Assembly: GCA_017416465.1 (NCBI GenBank)
Contig: JAFQCK010000166.1
Span: forward strand, 1 to 64,000
Length of the DNA stretch: 64,000 nt
Source of the DNA: Lachnospiraceae bacterium
GTDB lineage: Bacteria; Bacillota; Clostridia; Lachnospirales; Lachnospiraceae
Reading direction: 5' to 3'
This document shows, piece after piece, positions 44,329 to 53,169 of this stretch; the stretch's first letter is position 1, and each line of letters opens with the position of its first letter. Made by a program: the position numbers and the translations under genes. The notes beneath the pieces are model-generated. The model was given only the letters and a program-made list of their open reading frames with translations, was not told where the DNA came from and did no database searches.

Positions 44329-46041
44329 TTATTTTAAAATCCAATTTGATTTTTGCTGATTATCTGAATCCGTATCAATCACACCAGCTTTTTTCATGGA
44401 TGTCAGTAAATTACGAATCTTGTTTTCCTTTTGCGTATCTGAAAGTGCATCCGGCAACTTTTCCCAAAGAAGTTTTCTTATATCTTTCTTTTTCGCAATT
44501 TTGTACTGACGCAAATATTCTACAACTAAATCCTTATAATATTTGTCATCAAATCCCTTATTCTTAATATAACTTGTACCATCGTCAATACTCTTTGCTG
44601 CTGATGCTGATAAGAATAAACTTGTAATTCTTCCTTCAACAAGTTTCGCCACTCTTAGTTTATCCGCATCCACTTTATCAATCGGAAGTCCCTTCTGTAC
44701 ACGGTCAAGCAAGAATACAGTCTGCAAATCCAAATCCTGATGTTCATACAAAATATGCATATAATTGTCATCTAATGTTTTTCCATACACAGTAACTTCA
44801 ACTTGCATCCCTGTTGAAAAATTATAATCCGGCATTGGGAAATACTTTGCCTTTTGAATATTATAAGCACGTCTTATTCCTAACGTAGCAGTATCAATCA
44901 TATGAAATGAAACCATAGACTCTGCAAGAAGTTGATTTCTGTAAAAAGGCGGATTATAACTTACTTCCAAAACATTTTCAATCTTCTGTGGAATGAAATC
45001 TCCAGGATTCGTAAACTTAATCTTATCCTCAAATTCATTAACATAAATTCTTCCACCCAATTGGTAATTAGTATGTGCAATACAATTATTCAACAACTCT
45101 CGAATTAACCAACTATTATACTGTTCTGTCTCCATTGGAAATAACGTCATCTGATTGGGCATATATCTATAAGTCAAGTTACGGACTTTTGCAAACACTT
45201 TGTCAACCACATTGATAAATGGAATCTTGAAAATTTCATAATCTTTGTCCATTCCATCCGCCCCATATAATCTCCACATAATACTTGGTACAGAAGATAG
45301 TAAATAATCATAATCTGAATCTCCTAGCAGCACCATTCCTGCGTTGGTTATTTTCCCACCAATAATCAATTTAACTTTCGAAAGAAATTGTTCGTCACTC
45401 ATTTCATCTACTTCTTTTGAAATGTGTTCTTGATTCATCTTTTCTTTATACTTTTCTCTTGCCAATGCAATTGCAGTTTTATCAAGATGATCTATAGTTG
45501 CATTCTCAATAACCTGCTTAGACCAATCTTTTCTCTCCTGTGACCTTATTGCATCAATTTTATATTGTTTTAAAGGCACAAGACTTTCACCAGACCGCTC
45601 ATAATAATTTGTTCGCCAATCAGTAGGAATACCTGTAGCTGCTGCCGGCACCTTAAACATCAATACACGATATTCCTTTCCATCAGCTACAGGATAAATT
45701 TCAACAATTTCATAAAACGTCATTCCATTTGTTGTATCTCTTGAAATTTCATATTTAAATCTTTCAAGTATACTTGAATCACCTTGTTTATATGATGTGC
45801 CCACTAAATGCTTTATTTTATTCTTCTCGCTCACACCAAAAATAAGCCAACCATATTGCTGTTGTTTTAAATTAGCCTCATTACTTAATGCCGAAAAATA
45901 TCTACCTATTTTGTCTGTATCATAATTACTTTTTGCTTCCTTGAATTCAACTGTTTCATATTCCCAACGTTCCATTAAACTCTCAAGAATCTCATAATAT
46001 TCAGCCCCCTTTACTGATTTATCATACTGAAAAAAAGACAT
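44329..46041 (-). CDS. AlbA/Schlafen-type ATP-binding protein (COG2865-like)
   Basis: A 570-residue protein. The N-terminal domain (about 20-165) has the AlbA_2/Schlafen pattern: E-T-V-E-F-K-E-A, then the Y-G-W-L-I-F-G-V-S segment. The central part (about 270-400) contains R-E-L-L-N-N-C-I-A-H-T-N-Y, the N-box of a GHKL-like ATPase in this family. A C-terminal winged-helix follows. Such proteins are annotated as RNA/DNA-binding regulators or RecG-like and recur in defence islands. The ATG at 46041 has GGAG 7 nt upstream. Exact function unknown. Confidence 0.82.
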   Translation of the reverse strand: MSFFQYDKSVKGAEYYEILESLMERWEYETVEFKEAKSNYDTDKIGRYFSALSNEANLKQQQYGWLIFGVSEKNKIKHLVGTSYKQGDSSILERFKYEISRDTTNGMTFYEIVEIYPVADGKEYRVLMFKVPAAATGIPTDWRTNYYERSGESLVPLKQYKIDAIRSQERKDWSKQVIENATIDHLDKTAIALAREKYKEKMNQEHISKEVDEMSDEQFLSKVKLIIGGKITNAGMVLLGDSDYDYLLSSVPSIMWRLYGADGMDKDYEIFKIPFINVVDKVFAKVRNLTYRYMPNQMTLFPMETEQYNSWLIRELLNNCIAHTNYQLGGRIYVNEFEDKIKFTNPGDFIPQKIENVLEVSYNPPFYRNQLLAESMVSFHMIDTATLGIRRAYNIQKAKYFPMPDYNFSTGMQVEVTVYGKTLDDNYMHILYEHQDLDLQTVFLLDRVQKGLPIDKVDADKLRVAKLVEGRITSLFLSASAAKSIDDGTSYIKNKGFDDKYYKDLVVEYLRQYKIAKKKDIRKLLWEKLPDALSDTQKENKIRNLLTSMKKAGVIDTDSDNQQKSNWILK

Positions 46042-46329
46042 ATTATCACTCCGTTTCATAAAACTAGTCACTTACTATTTTGCTTTCGTTATATATAATT
46101 TTCTCATACATACTATAGACACTACTCATTTTACTTTCAAAAGGAGTTATATGATACTATGATACCATATAAACAGACTTCTTTGTCATATTATTTTCAG
46201 AAATTGCCAAGAAAAATCTAAAAATGACAAACCTGAGTTTCCTTCTCTATTAAAAACCATATTGACCTTAATAAAACTATTCCGATTTATTTTATATTCC
46301 ACAAACTGTCTTCTTTTAATATATCTTAA

Positions 46330-46722
46330 TTACTCCTCCAACATATTCTCCACCTTCGGTATCAATCCAACATCCGCAGGTAACCATTCCACACTATACA
46401 ACTCATCTTTTGTAAGCCACTTTGCCGATTCATGTTCCTTCAAAACCAAATCTCCCGAAACAATACCACACACAAAACATTGCATACTCAAATGAAATGT
46501 CGGATAATCATATTCTACTGTATCAATTAATTTTCCAACTTCTATTTCTGTATCTAACTCTTCTAATATTTCACGTTTTAGTGCTTGTTCCCCTGTTTCA
46601 CCTTCTTCTACTTTTCCGCCTGGAAATTCCCATCCACCTTTAAATTCTCCATATCCACGCTTTGTTGCAAATATTTTATCATTATCTTTTATAATAGCTG
46701 CCACTACTTTTATCGTCTTCAT
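46330..46722 (-). CDS. NUDIX (deoxy)nucleoside triphosphate pyrophosphohydrolase
   Basis: A 130-residue MutT-like enzyme. The Nudix box G-G-K-V-E-E-G-E-T-G-E-Q-A-L-K-R-E-I-L-E-E-L is intact. The size and W-E-F-P-G-G-K motif match 8-oxo-dGTP/(d)NTP pyrophosphohydrolases. It starts 34 nt after the helicase stop on the same strand. MutT-like genes next to this helicase type are seen in other bacteria, suggesting a shared role, possibly in defence nucleotide metabolism; this link is inference. Confidence 0.88.
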   Translation of the reverse strand: MKTIKVVAAIIKDNDKIFATKRGYGEFKGGWEFPGGKVEEGETGEQALKREILEELDTEIEVGKLIDTVEYDYPTFHLSMQCFVCGIVSGDLVLKEHESAKWLTKDELYSVEWLPADVGLIPKVENMLEE

Positions 46723-46755
46723 ATTATTTAACCATACTTTCCACTTTATCTAAGT

Positions 46756-48948
46756 TTAATCATTACTTTTCAAATATTTTAATAAATCATCTCTTACTAA
46801 ATCATGCATTTTTATCTGTACTTTTGCAATCTCTTTCATTTTACCTGATTTATCTTTCTTTTCACTTTTCTCTACTTTTTCAATATCAAACTGCCCCATA
46901 TAATAGAAATCTGTACCTTCTGCATCGCTTTTCTTCACAAACATATGCTTATATCTTGCTTCACATACATCTTTCATATACTGACTGTCAGGACCTTTTC
47001 CAATCTGTGAATCCCACATAAATATCTGATTGTTAATAAACTCATCTGCATAATCCGGCTTACCACTTACATATTCTTCATTTTCTCCAGCTTCCGCCTT
47101 GTGATATGTAACAAATATACATACATTATCTTCAACACGTTTCATTCCATACATTGTTGAAGAAAAGTCCTTTCCCCAATTTAGTAATAAGCAGACATCA
47201 CGTCTTGAATATTTTTCATATAATACAAAAACTCCTCTTTTGTTTTTTTCATCACAGTAAATATCCTGATATCTTTTAAGTCCTAGCTTTAATAAATCAT
47301 TTATCTGTTTAGAAAATTCTGTGTGCTTCATTTTTTCTTCAAATGAACTTATTCTTTTTAAAAAGCTTTCATTAGATTTTTCAACATCTATTAATTCCAT
47401 TTGACTATATTTAATCAGTTCATCATCTTTACTAACAAATTTTCCTTCTAACACATCTATAGCATTATCTATCTCTTGATAATTCACAATGAATCCATAT
47501 TTTTCACTTATACTTCTTTGTATATGTGATTTACTAATCTGCTCGTTATTAGTTAATAGATTTAGTATTTCTAACTCATGAGGACGTTTTCCACTAGCAA
47601 TTGTTTTTGATAAATATTCTAATGTAATTTGTTCTTTTTCTGTAAACATTTCCAAAGAATAATCTTTTTCCATTTTATCTAAAAACACATTAAACGTTTT
47701 GTAGTTAGAAAGAATAAGCATTGGATCCACTTCACCATTCTCATAAAAATCCATAAGATACGGAATTCTTCCAAGACGATTTTTCAGATTTCTATAACTT
47801 GTTTTTATTATATCCTTAACACCTTTCATAACATCAATTGAATTAAAGATACGTTTTTTTGAAATCTCATCAAAATGAATTGTCGAAGCTCCCGGTATTA
47901 TATTATTTCCACTTGTGACATATTTTCTAATAGTATCTTTGTTATAGCTTCTATCTCCTGACAAAGCTACCGGTATCATAAAATTGTTCAAATAATTTCC
48001 TATAAAATCTAATATAACCACATATTCTTTTTCATCAAACTTTCTAAGACCTCGACCTAGTTGTTGAACAAATACAACCGGCGACTCTGTTGGTCTAAGC
48101 ATGATAATCTGATTAATTTCCGGTACATCTACACCCTCGTTAAATATATCTACTGTAAAAATATAATCCAACTGATTATCTACATCATTATCACTTGCTA
48201 ATCTTTCAATAACTCTTTCTCTTTTTTCTTGAGTATCTTCACCTGTTAAAGCTTCTGTTCTAAATCCTCTTTGATTAAATTTATCAGACAATTCTCTTGC
48301 CTCATCTTTTCTGCTGCAGAATACTAAACCTTTTACACGTTCACCACTATAACCATAAAAATTAGCTTTATCAATTATATAATCTACCCTTGCATCAGAT
48401 ATAAGCCTATTAAAGTTTTTAACCCCTACACTATCATCAAATACCACATCATTAATCTCTAATTCAGTAATTCCAAAATAATGAAACGGACATAACAAAT
48501 CTTCTTCGAGTGCCTGTTGTAACCTGATTTCATATGCTATTTGATGATTAAATATAGAATAAATATCATATTGATTTGTATCAGGTGATGCCGTCATCCC
48601 TAACCAGAAATTCGGTTTGAAATAACTCATTATTTTTTTATAGCTCTCCGCTCCTACATGATGCGCTTCATCTAAAACAATAACATCAAATTCATTTCTT
48701 CCATAAATAGTAAATATATCTTCTTTACTCATCATTTGCATAGTTGCAAATATAAAATCTGCGTCAAATTCTCTTCTATTTCCAGATACTATACCTAATG
48801 ATTTTGTTTTACCAAAAATCTTTTTATAGCTTTTTAGGGCTTGTTTTGCAATCTGTTCTCTATGAACTAGGAATAATGCTCTTTTAGGGTTTATTTCACG
48901 TAAAGCGAAGGCTGAGGCATAGGTTTTTCCGGTACCCGCTCGTGTCAA
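46756..48948 (-). CDS. DEAD/DEAH helicase of the DUF3427 type, N-terminally truncated
   Basis: A 730-residue SF2 helicase that begins directly at Walker A (A-G-T-G-K-T). Motif II D-E-A-H-H, motif III T-A-S-P, F-N-E-G-V-D-V-P and Q-L-G-R-G-L-R are intact, followed by a long C-terminal region typical of DUF3427 helicases. Family members are about 900-1000 residues, with a phospholipase-D-like nuclease domain before the helicase. That domain is absent. The frame stays open for about 50 codons upstream to a TAA near 49100 but encodes nothing recognisable; a GTG near 49070 could be used. The start is therefore uncertain and the gene may be damaged. Confidence 0.8.
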   Translation of the reverse strand: MTRAGTGKTYASAFALREINPKRALFLVHREQIAKQALKSYKKIFGKTKSLGIVSGNRREFDADFIFATMQMMSKEDIFTIYGRNEFDVIVLDEAHHVGAESYKKIMSYFKPNFWLGMTASPDTNQYDIYSIFNHQIAYEIRLQQALEEDLLCPFHYFGITELEINDVVFDDSVGVKNFNRLISDARVDYIIDKANFYGYSGERVKGLVFCSRKDEARELSDKFNQRGFRTEALTGEDTQEKRERVIERLASDNDVDNQLDYIFTVDIFNEGVDVPEINQIIMLRPTESPVVFVQQLGRGLRKFDEKEYVVILDFIGNYLNNFMIPVALSGDRSYNKDTIRKYVTSGNNIIPGASTIHFDEISKKRIFNSIDVMKGVKDIIKTSYRNLKNRLGRIPYLMDFYENGEVDPMLILSNYKTFNVFLDKMEKDYSLEMFTEKEQITLEYLSKTIASGKRPHELEILNLLTNNEQISKSHIQRSISEKYGFIVNYQEIDNAIDVLEGKFVSKDDELIKYSQMELIDVEKSNESFLKRISSFEEKMKHTEFSKQINDLLKLGLKRYQDIYCDEKNKRGVFVLYEKYSRRDVCLLLNWGKDFSSTMYGMKRVEDNVCIFVTYHKAEAGENEEYVSGKPDYADEFINNQIFMWDSQIGKGPDSQYMKDVCEARYKHMFVKKSDAEGTDFYYMGQFDIEKVEKSEKKDKSGKMKEIAKVQIKMHDLVRDDLLKYLKSND

Positions 48949-49113
48949 GGGTGTGAAGGGGATTTTTTTGAGATTTTTTCAAAAAAGATATGGTATTCCA
49001 CAAGATAGGTAACACTATTATTTTCTGTAAGAACTAACCCACAATTGAAAACGGTGGCAGGATATGACTCCTGCTTTTCAATCACCTTTAGGCTACACCG
49101 TTATAAATTTCAC

Positions 49114-50886
49114 TCAAAACGAAAATCCGAACAATCTTCCCGAGTCATCTTCTGCATCTGTCAATTCTACTGCTATTTCATTTCCCGAAATTCTATATTT
49201 GTCATCCTTTGGTATATCACTCGACAAACATGTCAATATATATTGTATATTATATTCTCTTGACACTCGTCTTACCAAATCTAAATATTTTTTTTGTTTT
49301 CTAGGATCTAATGACTCTAAACAACCATCATGGTAAATAAATCTGTAGAATGAATTCCCCATATAATTTTTAATAATTGCTAAATCAAAACATGCACACA
49401 GCAATTTTTTATATGTGTGTCCTAATCCTTCTTCTGTTTCTTCATTATCTAAATTGTAAAAGGAGGTCATAAAATCGACATTACCACTGCTGTTTATATT
49501 TAACGAAATCATTGCATTATTATCCAATATCTCGAATACATAATCGTGAAAATCTTTTCTTATGCGTTTATATATTGATGTCGACTCTTCTATTTGTTGA
49601 TGCAACAGTGCCGTTTCTTTTTCCAAACGTCCTTTTAACTTATTAATATCCTCTTGTATCAACTTTACATTATCAATACTGTTTAACTCTGCATGATACC
49701 TTTCTATTTCTCTTTCAACATTTATCAAGTCATTTCTGTAAATATTATATTTTTCAAAGGTACTTGTTCCTCTCAAAACAGCTAGTAGTTCTTTTCTTTT
49801 TTCATTCTGACTACTTAATTCTTTGTCTAGCTGCAAAAGTCTAGCTGTTTTTGATTTCTTAGCAATATCCAAATATTTCATTCGTTCTTCCGAAACCTTT
49901 TGATTGAATTCAATCAATTCCTCATACTTTTTTACCAACTGTTCAGGGAAAAGTATACCAACTTCCTTGTATATACTAAGAACCTCTTCTAAATTATAAT
50001 TTACTTTAACTTTTAAGGATTCCTCTATTTGCTGTATTTCAAATTGTAAATTGTAACGTTCTGTATTCAGCTTAGCAATTGACGTTTCTACTAATTCAAT
50101 TGCTTCCCTATTTAATCCTACTTCCTTTTGATAGAAATCAAACTTATCTAGCCAAGTTTCAATTTCTTGTTTCTTTTCATTTGCAATATCTATTAAACCA
50201 TTTATTTTATCTCTTTCACCTGCATCAACCTTAAACTCATCTTTTACCTTGTCAATTAATTGTTCTTTTATTGAAATTTCAGTTTCAATATTATACTTAT
50301 TAATCATGTGCTCGCTATTAAAGCCGAGTAATTCAAATAAAATTGGTTTCCAGTCAACATCTTTTCCTTGATGTTTTTGCAACTTGAATATATCCTTATA
50401 ATCATCCTGTGTTCTCAAAAAATAGCCTGTAGTTTTTCTGTATTCTTGATTAGATAAAATATCAAAGTTCAATAATCTATTTAAAATAATTTTAGGATTA
50501 TTTTCATCTGCTCCAGTTAATGGCATATCCTCATAATCCCAATAAATACACTCTCTTGCATCAAGAGACTCTTCATGTAGCAATATTGAAATCTTTGTAT
50601 TCTTAGCAACCGCTCGTTTTATTGTTACGTATTTACCGGAATTGAGAAGTATCTCCAAATAGAATACATAATCACTAAAAATACTTTTTTTCAGGAAGTG
50701 ACCTTTTTTCAATTCTTTTAATAACATAAAGTCAATTAATGCAATTAATGTACTTTTTCCTAAATTATGTGCATCTTGACTTAAATTTGATTCATTTGTC
50801 ACTTCACCCAAAACGACATTGAATTCCGTATTAAATTTAACCATTTTAAACTTAGCATCGGATGAATACAACTTACTTAATTTCAT
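49114..50886 (-). CDS. ABC-3C system ATPase (DUF2326, SMC-like)
   Basis: A 590-residue SMC/RecN-like ATPase. Residues 1-60 form the N-terminal half with a Walker A-type N-L-G-K-S-T-L. Long coiled coils (about 170-430) separate it from the C-terminal half (about 470-590), which includes G-L-G-H-T-Y-K-K-L-L-C-A-C-F-D and Y-H-D-G-C-L-E-S-L-D-P. This matches DUF2326 ATPases of ABC-three-component systems proposed to act against mobile DNA. Its ATG overlaps the middle-component stop by 4 nt. It probably senses invading DNA or DNA ends and activates the partner encoded upstream. Confidence 0.85.
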   Translation of the reverse strand: MKLSKLYSSDAKFKMVKFNTEFNVVLGEVTNESNLSQDAHNLGKSTLIALIDFMLLKELKKGHFLKKSIFSDYVFYLEILLNSGKYVTIKRAVAKNTKISILLHEESLDARECIYWDYEDMPLTGADENNPKIILNRLLNFDILSNQEYRKTTGYFLRTQDDYKDIFKLQKHQGKDVDWKPILFELLGFNSEHMINKYNIETEISIKEQLIDKVKDEFKVDAGERDKINGLIDIANEKKQEIETWLDKFDFYQKEVGLNREAIELVETSIAKLNTERYNLQFEIQQIEESLKVKVNYNLEEVLSIYKEVGILFPEQLVKKYEELIEFNQKVSEERMKYLDIAKKSKTARLLQLDKELSSQNEKRKELLAVLRGTSTFEKYNIYRNDLINVEREIERYHAELNSIDNVKLIQEDINKLKGRLEKETALLHQQIEESTSIYKRIRKDFHDYVFEILDNNAMISLNINSSGNVDFMTSFYNLDNEETEEGLGHTYKKLLCACFDLAIIKNYMGNSFYRFIYHDGCLESLDPRKQKKYLDLVRRVSREYNIQYILTCLSSDIPKDDKYRISGNEIAVELTDAEDDSGRLFGFSF

Positions 50887-51119
50887 ATTATCAACTCCAA
50901 CAAATCTTCTTTACTAGAATAATTTATCTTACCTAACAAAAACAAAAAATTTAATGCATTTTGAAAAACATGCTTGCTTTCTTCACCGACTTTATTCTGT
51001 ACCTGTTTCAAAGTAGCATTGTATCGCATAGCTCCATTTTCATCTAAAACTTTTATTATTATTGCCGCAACATTTAGTATGCTCATATTGTAATCTGTAT
51101 ATTTATTTGGCGTTATCAT
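50883..51119 (-). CDS. ABC-3C middle component
   Basis: A 78-residue protein starting M-I-T-P-N-K-Y and predicted to form a small winged-helix (with a hydrophobic A-L-N-F-L-F-L-L-G-K-I-N-Y ending). This size, start and position between a CTD-bearing protein and a DUF2326 ATPase match the 'middle component' of ABC-three-component systems. It should bridge the ATPase and the effector. It overlaps the ATPase by 4 nt and follows the upstream gene after 1 nt, so the three are one translational unit. Confidence 0.8.
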   Translation of the reverse strand: MITPNKYTDYNMSILNVAAIIIKVLDENGAMRYNATLKQVQNKVGEESKHVFQNALNFLFLLGKINYSSKEDLLELII

Positions 51120-51120
51120 T

Positions 51121-51675
51121 TCACTTTCTCCTTCCTATATCACAGTTCCAATACATGTAATTAAGAAAAACTACAATATTTACTGCATCAATCGTAACAC
51201 CACTAATAGCAATACGTCTTACTAATGTGCTAACTATATCGTCTAAGACTTCTTCGAAAGCACCAAATTTATCTCGCTTTGCTGTTATTGAATGTTTTAG
51301 AAAACACGCTACCTTTCTGTACTTTTTTAAAGCCTCTTTATTTTGTGGCGACTTCAAAAAGTCATCAATCTTATAAAATAACGGAAGAAAGTCATCACAT
51401 ATAACTTGAAAATACTCTGGTGATAACTTATTCAATTCATTTTTTCTTTCCTTTTCAACAAGATCGAATTCCAAATCATTATTCTCTCCATCATCAAATT
51501 CATCAAACAAATCTATATTTTCTTCAAATTGTTCAATTACATTAAATATATCTTTCTCATACACATTAATATGTATATGTTCATGATTTTGAAAATAATT
51601 TTTTATATTAACGTCCCCTTGCGCTTGTACATTGCCATTCCCATTCGATATCGTTTGTTCACTTGAATTAAACAT
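51121..51675 (-). CDS. ABC-3C component with NGNGNVQAQGD motif and C-terminal domain
   Basis: A 184-residue protein. The N-terminus has the motif I-S-N-G-N-G-N-V-Q-A-Q-G-D-V-N-I-K-N (about 9-26), a beta-rich pattern that recurs in the neighbouring membrane protein. An acidic linker follows, then a helical C-terminal domain (about 80-184) like the ABC-3C CTD that docks onto ATPase and middle component. No nuclease or toxin motif is seen, so the effector function may lie in the membrane protein encoded just upstream. Spacing to neighbours is 1-2 nt. Confidence 0.75.
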   Translation of the reverse strand: MFNSSEQTISNGNGNVQAQGDVNIKNYFQNHEHIHINVYEKDIFNVIEQFEENIDLFDEFDDGENNDLEFDLVEKERKNELNKLSPEYFQVICDDFLPLFYKIDDFLKSPQNKEALKKYRKVACFLKHSITAKRDKFGAFEEVLDDIVSTLVRRIAISGVTIDAVNIVVFLNYMYWNCDIGRRK

Positions 51676-51677
51676 CT

Positions 51678-51878
51678 TTATTCCTCATCACCTTGTACAT
51701 TTTGCTTAACATCTCCGCCAGCTTGTACATTGTTATCTCCATTGGTTATAGTTTGATTTATCGTATTTTTCATGTTTCTATTACTAATTTTTTGATTTCT
51801 TTTAATAACAATAGATGATACACCTATAATTGCAACTACCAATGCTACAATCCATCCAATTACATCCTTAACGTCCAT
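51678..51878 (-). CDS. Small membrane protein of the ABC-3C cassette
   Basis: A 66-residue protein with one N-terminal membrane helix (about 5-25), a basic segment (R-N-Q-K-I) and a tail with T-I-T-N-G-D-N-N-V-Q-A-G-G-D-V. The tail copies the motif of the next protein, so the two may interact through matching beta strands. It is the first gene of the cassette, with a GGAGG site before the ATG and a 2-nt gap to the next gene. A single-helix effector that perturbs the membrane when released or oligomerised is plausible but unproven. Confidence 0.7.
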   Translation of the reverse strand: MDVKDVIGWIVALVVAIIGVSSIVIKRNQKISNRNMKNTINQTITNGDNNVQAGGDVKQNVQGDEE

Positions 51879-51921
51879 TTTATTTCCTCCTTCTTAAACG
51901 AATACATATATTATAATTTTA

Positions 51922-52581
51922 TCATTTTTTATATTGCTTGTCATTATATTCCTTAAAATTTTCATCCCGAAACTTCCACTTAATCTCAACCCTCTCCCTA
52001 TCATACACAACAATCTCCGCCACGAAAGCATCCACGATTTCCTTGTTCAGTTTCTGCAGTTTCATCTGTCCTTCCAGCATTTCAAAACCGGTCACTTCCG
52101 GCAGGTCCACTTGAGCCATTTTGCTGACTGCTGCCTTCTGCTTTTCGATATTATCCTGCATGCGCACAAGCAACTGCTCGTAGGTCTTTTTATGTTCCAG
52201 GTAGGTTTCTCTGTCGGTCATGCCAAGCTTGTAGCTTTCGTAAGCATCACGCAAATCCTTATTGATACGCTCATAGCTTTTCTCCATATCAAGCAGATGC
52301 TTTTCTGCCAGCGCCAGGCACTGTGCCAGCTTCTCGCTCTGCATATCCACAATCTTTCTGGAGTCCACCCACATATCAATGAACAGCTGCAGGGACTTCA
52401 TCACCACCTCTTCCATAGTCGAATCAAGAACGCTGATATTGCACTTGCCATCTGCCTTATCCAGATAATGCTTGGCACAGTAATACTTCGGGCGACCGGC
52501 ATAGGAATGGGACAAACGATGCCCACAGTTACCGCATATCATTTTACCGGTCAGACACCTCCGGGAATTACAGACGGCCAC
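51922..52581 (-). pseudogene. C-terminal remnant of a large serine recombinase
   Basis: The reading frame encodes the recombinase zinc-ribbon (G-K-M-I-C-G-N-C-G-H, then Y-Y-C-A-K-H-Y-L and C-N-I) and a coiled-coil, ending in V-E-I-K-W-K-F-R-D, the usual C-terminus of TnpX/TndX-like recombinases. The catalytic and main DNA-binding domains are missing: translation upstream ends at a TGA just before the GTG at 52581. Base composition is visibly more GC-rich than the surroundings, indicating a different origin. It is evidence that the island was once carried by a mobile element. Confidence 0.85.
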
Positions 52582-52850
52582 TCAATTGTGTTCACGACGC
52601 CCTTCTCATAAGAGAAGCACTATCTCCCCTGCTTGCCTTTCGGGGACCGAGACGAAACTCTTTTCTCGCCCCTCATGGGTTATTATCCTTACGCAACATA
52701 CCTGCTCCCACATGTTCCGGACTTCCGCCCAGCCTCTCGGCCTTCATCTCTCAATCCATCAGCCTACTGATATGATAACTGTGACTTTCATCCTGCGGGT
52801 ATATGAACCGTAATTCTACTCATCTGTAACTGCTATTCAGTTGTCAAATT
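52582..52850. other. GC-rich, untranslated stretch of foreign origin
   Basis: This stretch has no open reading frame of interest and is much richer in G and C than its flanks. The minus strand shows short pairing words such as CTTCTCTTATGAGAAG, CCGAGAGGC, GGCGGAAGTCCGG and GGATGAAAGTC, which recall the structured RNA of group II intron ends, but domain V was not found. It may be an intron or transposon fragment joined to the recombinase remnant. Confidence 0.4.
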
Positions 52851-52857
52851 TCTACGG

Positions 52858-52918
52858 CTTTTCAGAGCCTATGTAAAGCATAAAACAAAACTTGATGCTT
52901 GTACATATCCTGAAAAGA
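52858..52918. repeat. Imperfect inverted repeat at the border of the GC-rich stretch
   Basis: TTTTCAGAGCCTATGT...AGCAT and ATGCTTGTACATATCCTGAAAA are related arms with a few mismatches, about 60 bp in total. It sits exactly where GC content falls back to the local level and may be an element end or terminator. Confidence 0.5.
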
Positions 52919-53051
52919 CCAATTTTCGCAAAAAACTATTCTTTTCAGTATGAATTTCTCTTTGCAGGAGTATCATACTATAGTTTTTGGAGCTTGGCTA
53001 TGGACAAGGCTGGTGTATTTTGAGGAATTTGCACCAGGAATTGGTGGGGTT

Positions 53052-53091
53052 AACTTCGGTCAAAACTTCGGTCATTTTTTTGACCGAAGTT
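53052..53091. repeat. Three copies of AACTTCGGTCA (two direct, one inverted)
   Basis: AACTTCGGTCA occurs at 53052-53062 and 53064-53074, and its inverse TGACCGAAGTT at 53081-53091, with a loop of six T between the last two. It can form an 11-bp hairpin or act as a cluster of protein-binding sites upstream of the former recombinase. Confidence 0.85.
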
Positions 53092-53137
53092 GAACTGCTT
53101 GCATTCACAACTGACTATTTTCAGGTTGTTCTTGTCT

Positions 53138-53169
53138 ATGACATTTCCATGACATTTTCTATGACATTT
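53138..53169. repeat. Three helically phased ATGACATTT repeats
   Basis: ATGACATTT starts at 53138, 53149 and 53161, so copies are 11 and 12 bp apart, near one helical turn. They are 50 bp from the AACTTCGGTCA cluster. The remainder of 52919-53323 shows no gene. Confidence 0.75.

Noticed and set aside
51934-52611. Plus-strand frame of 225 codons opposite the recombinase remnant
   Set aside because: It is the antisense shadow of the zinc-ribbon/coiled-coil coding sequence; the minus-strand product has clear recombinase motifs.
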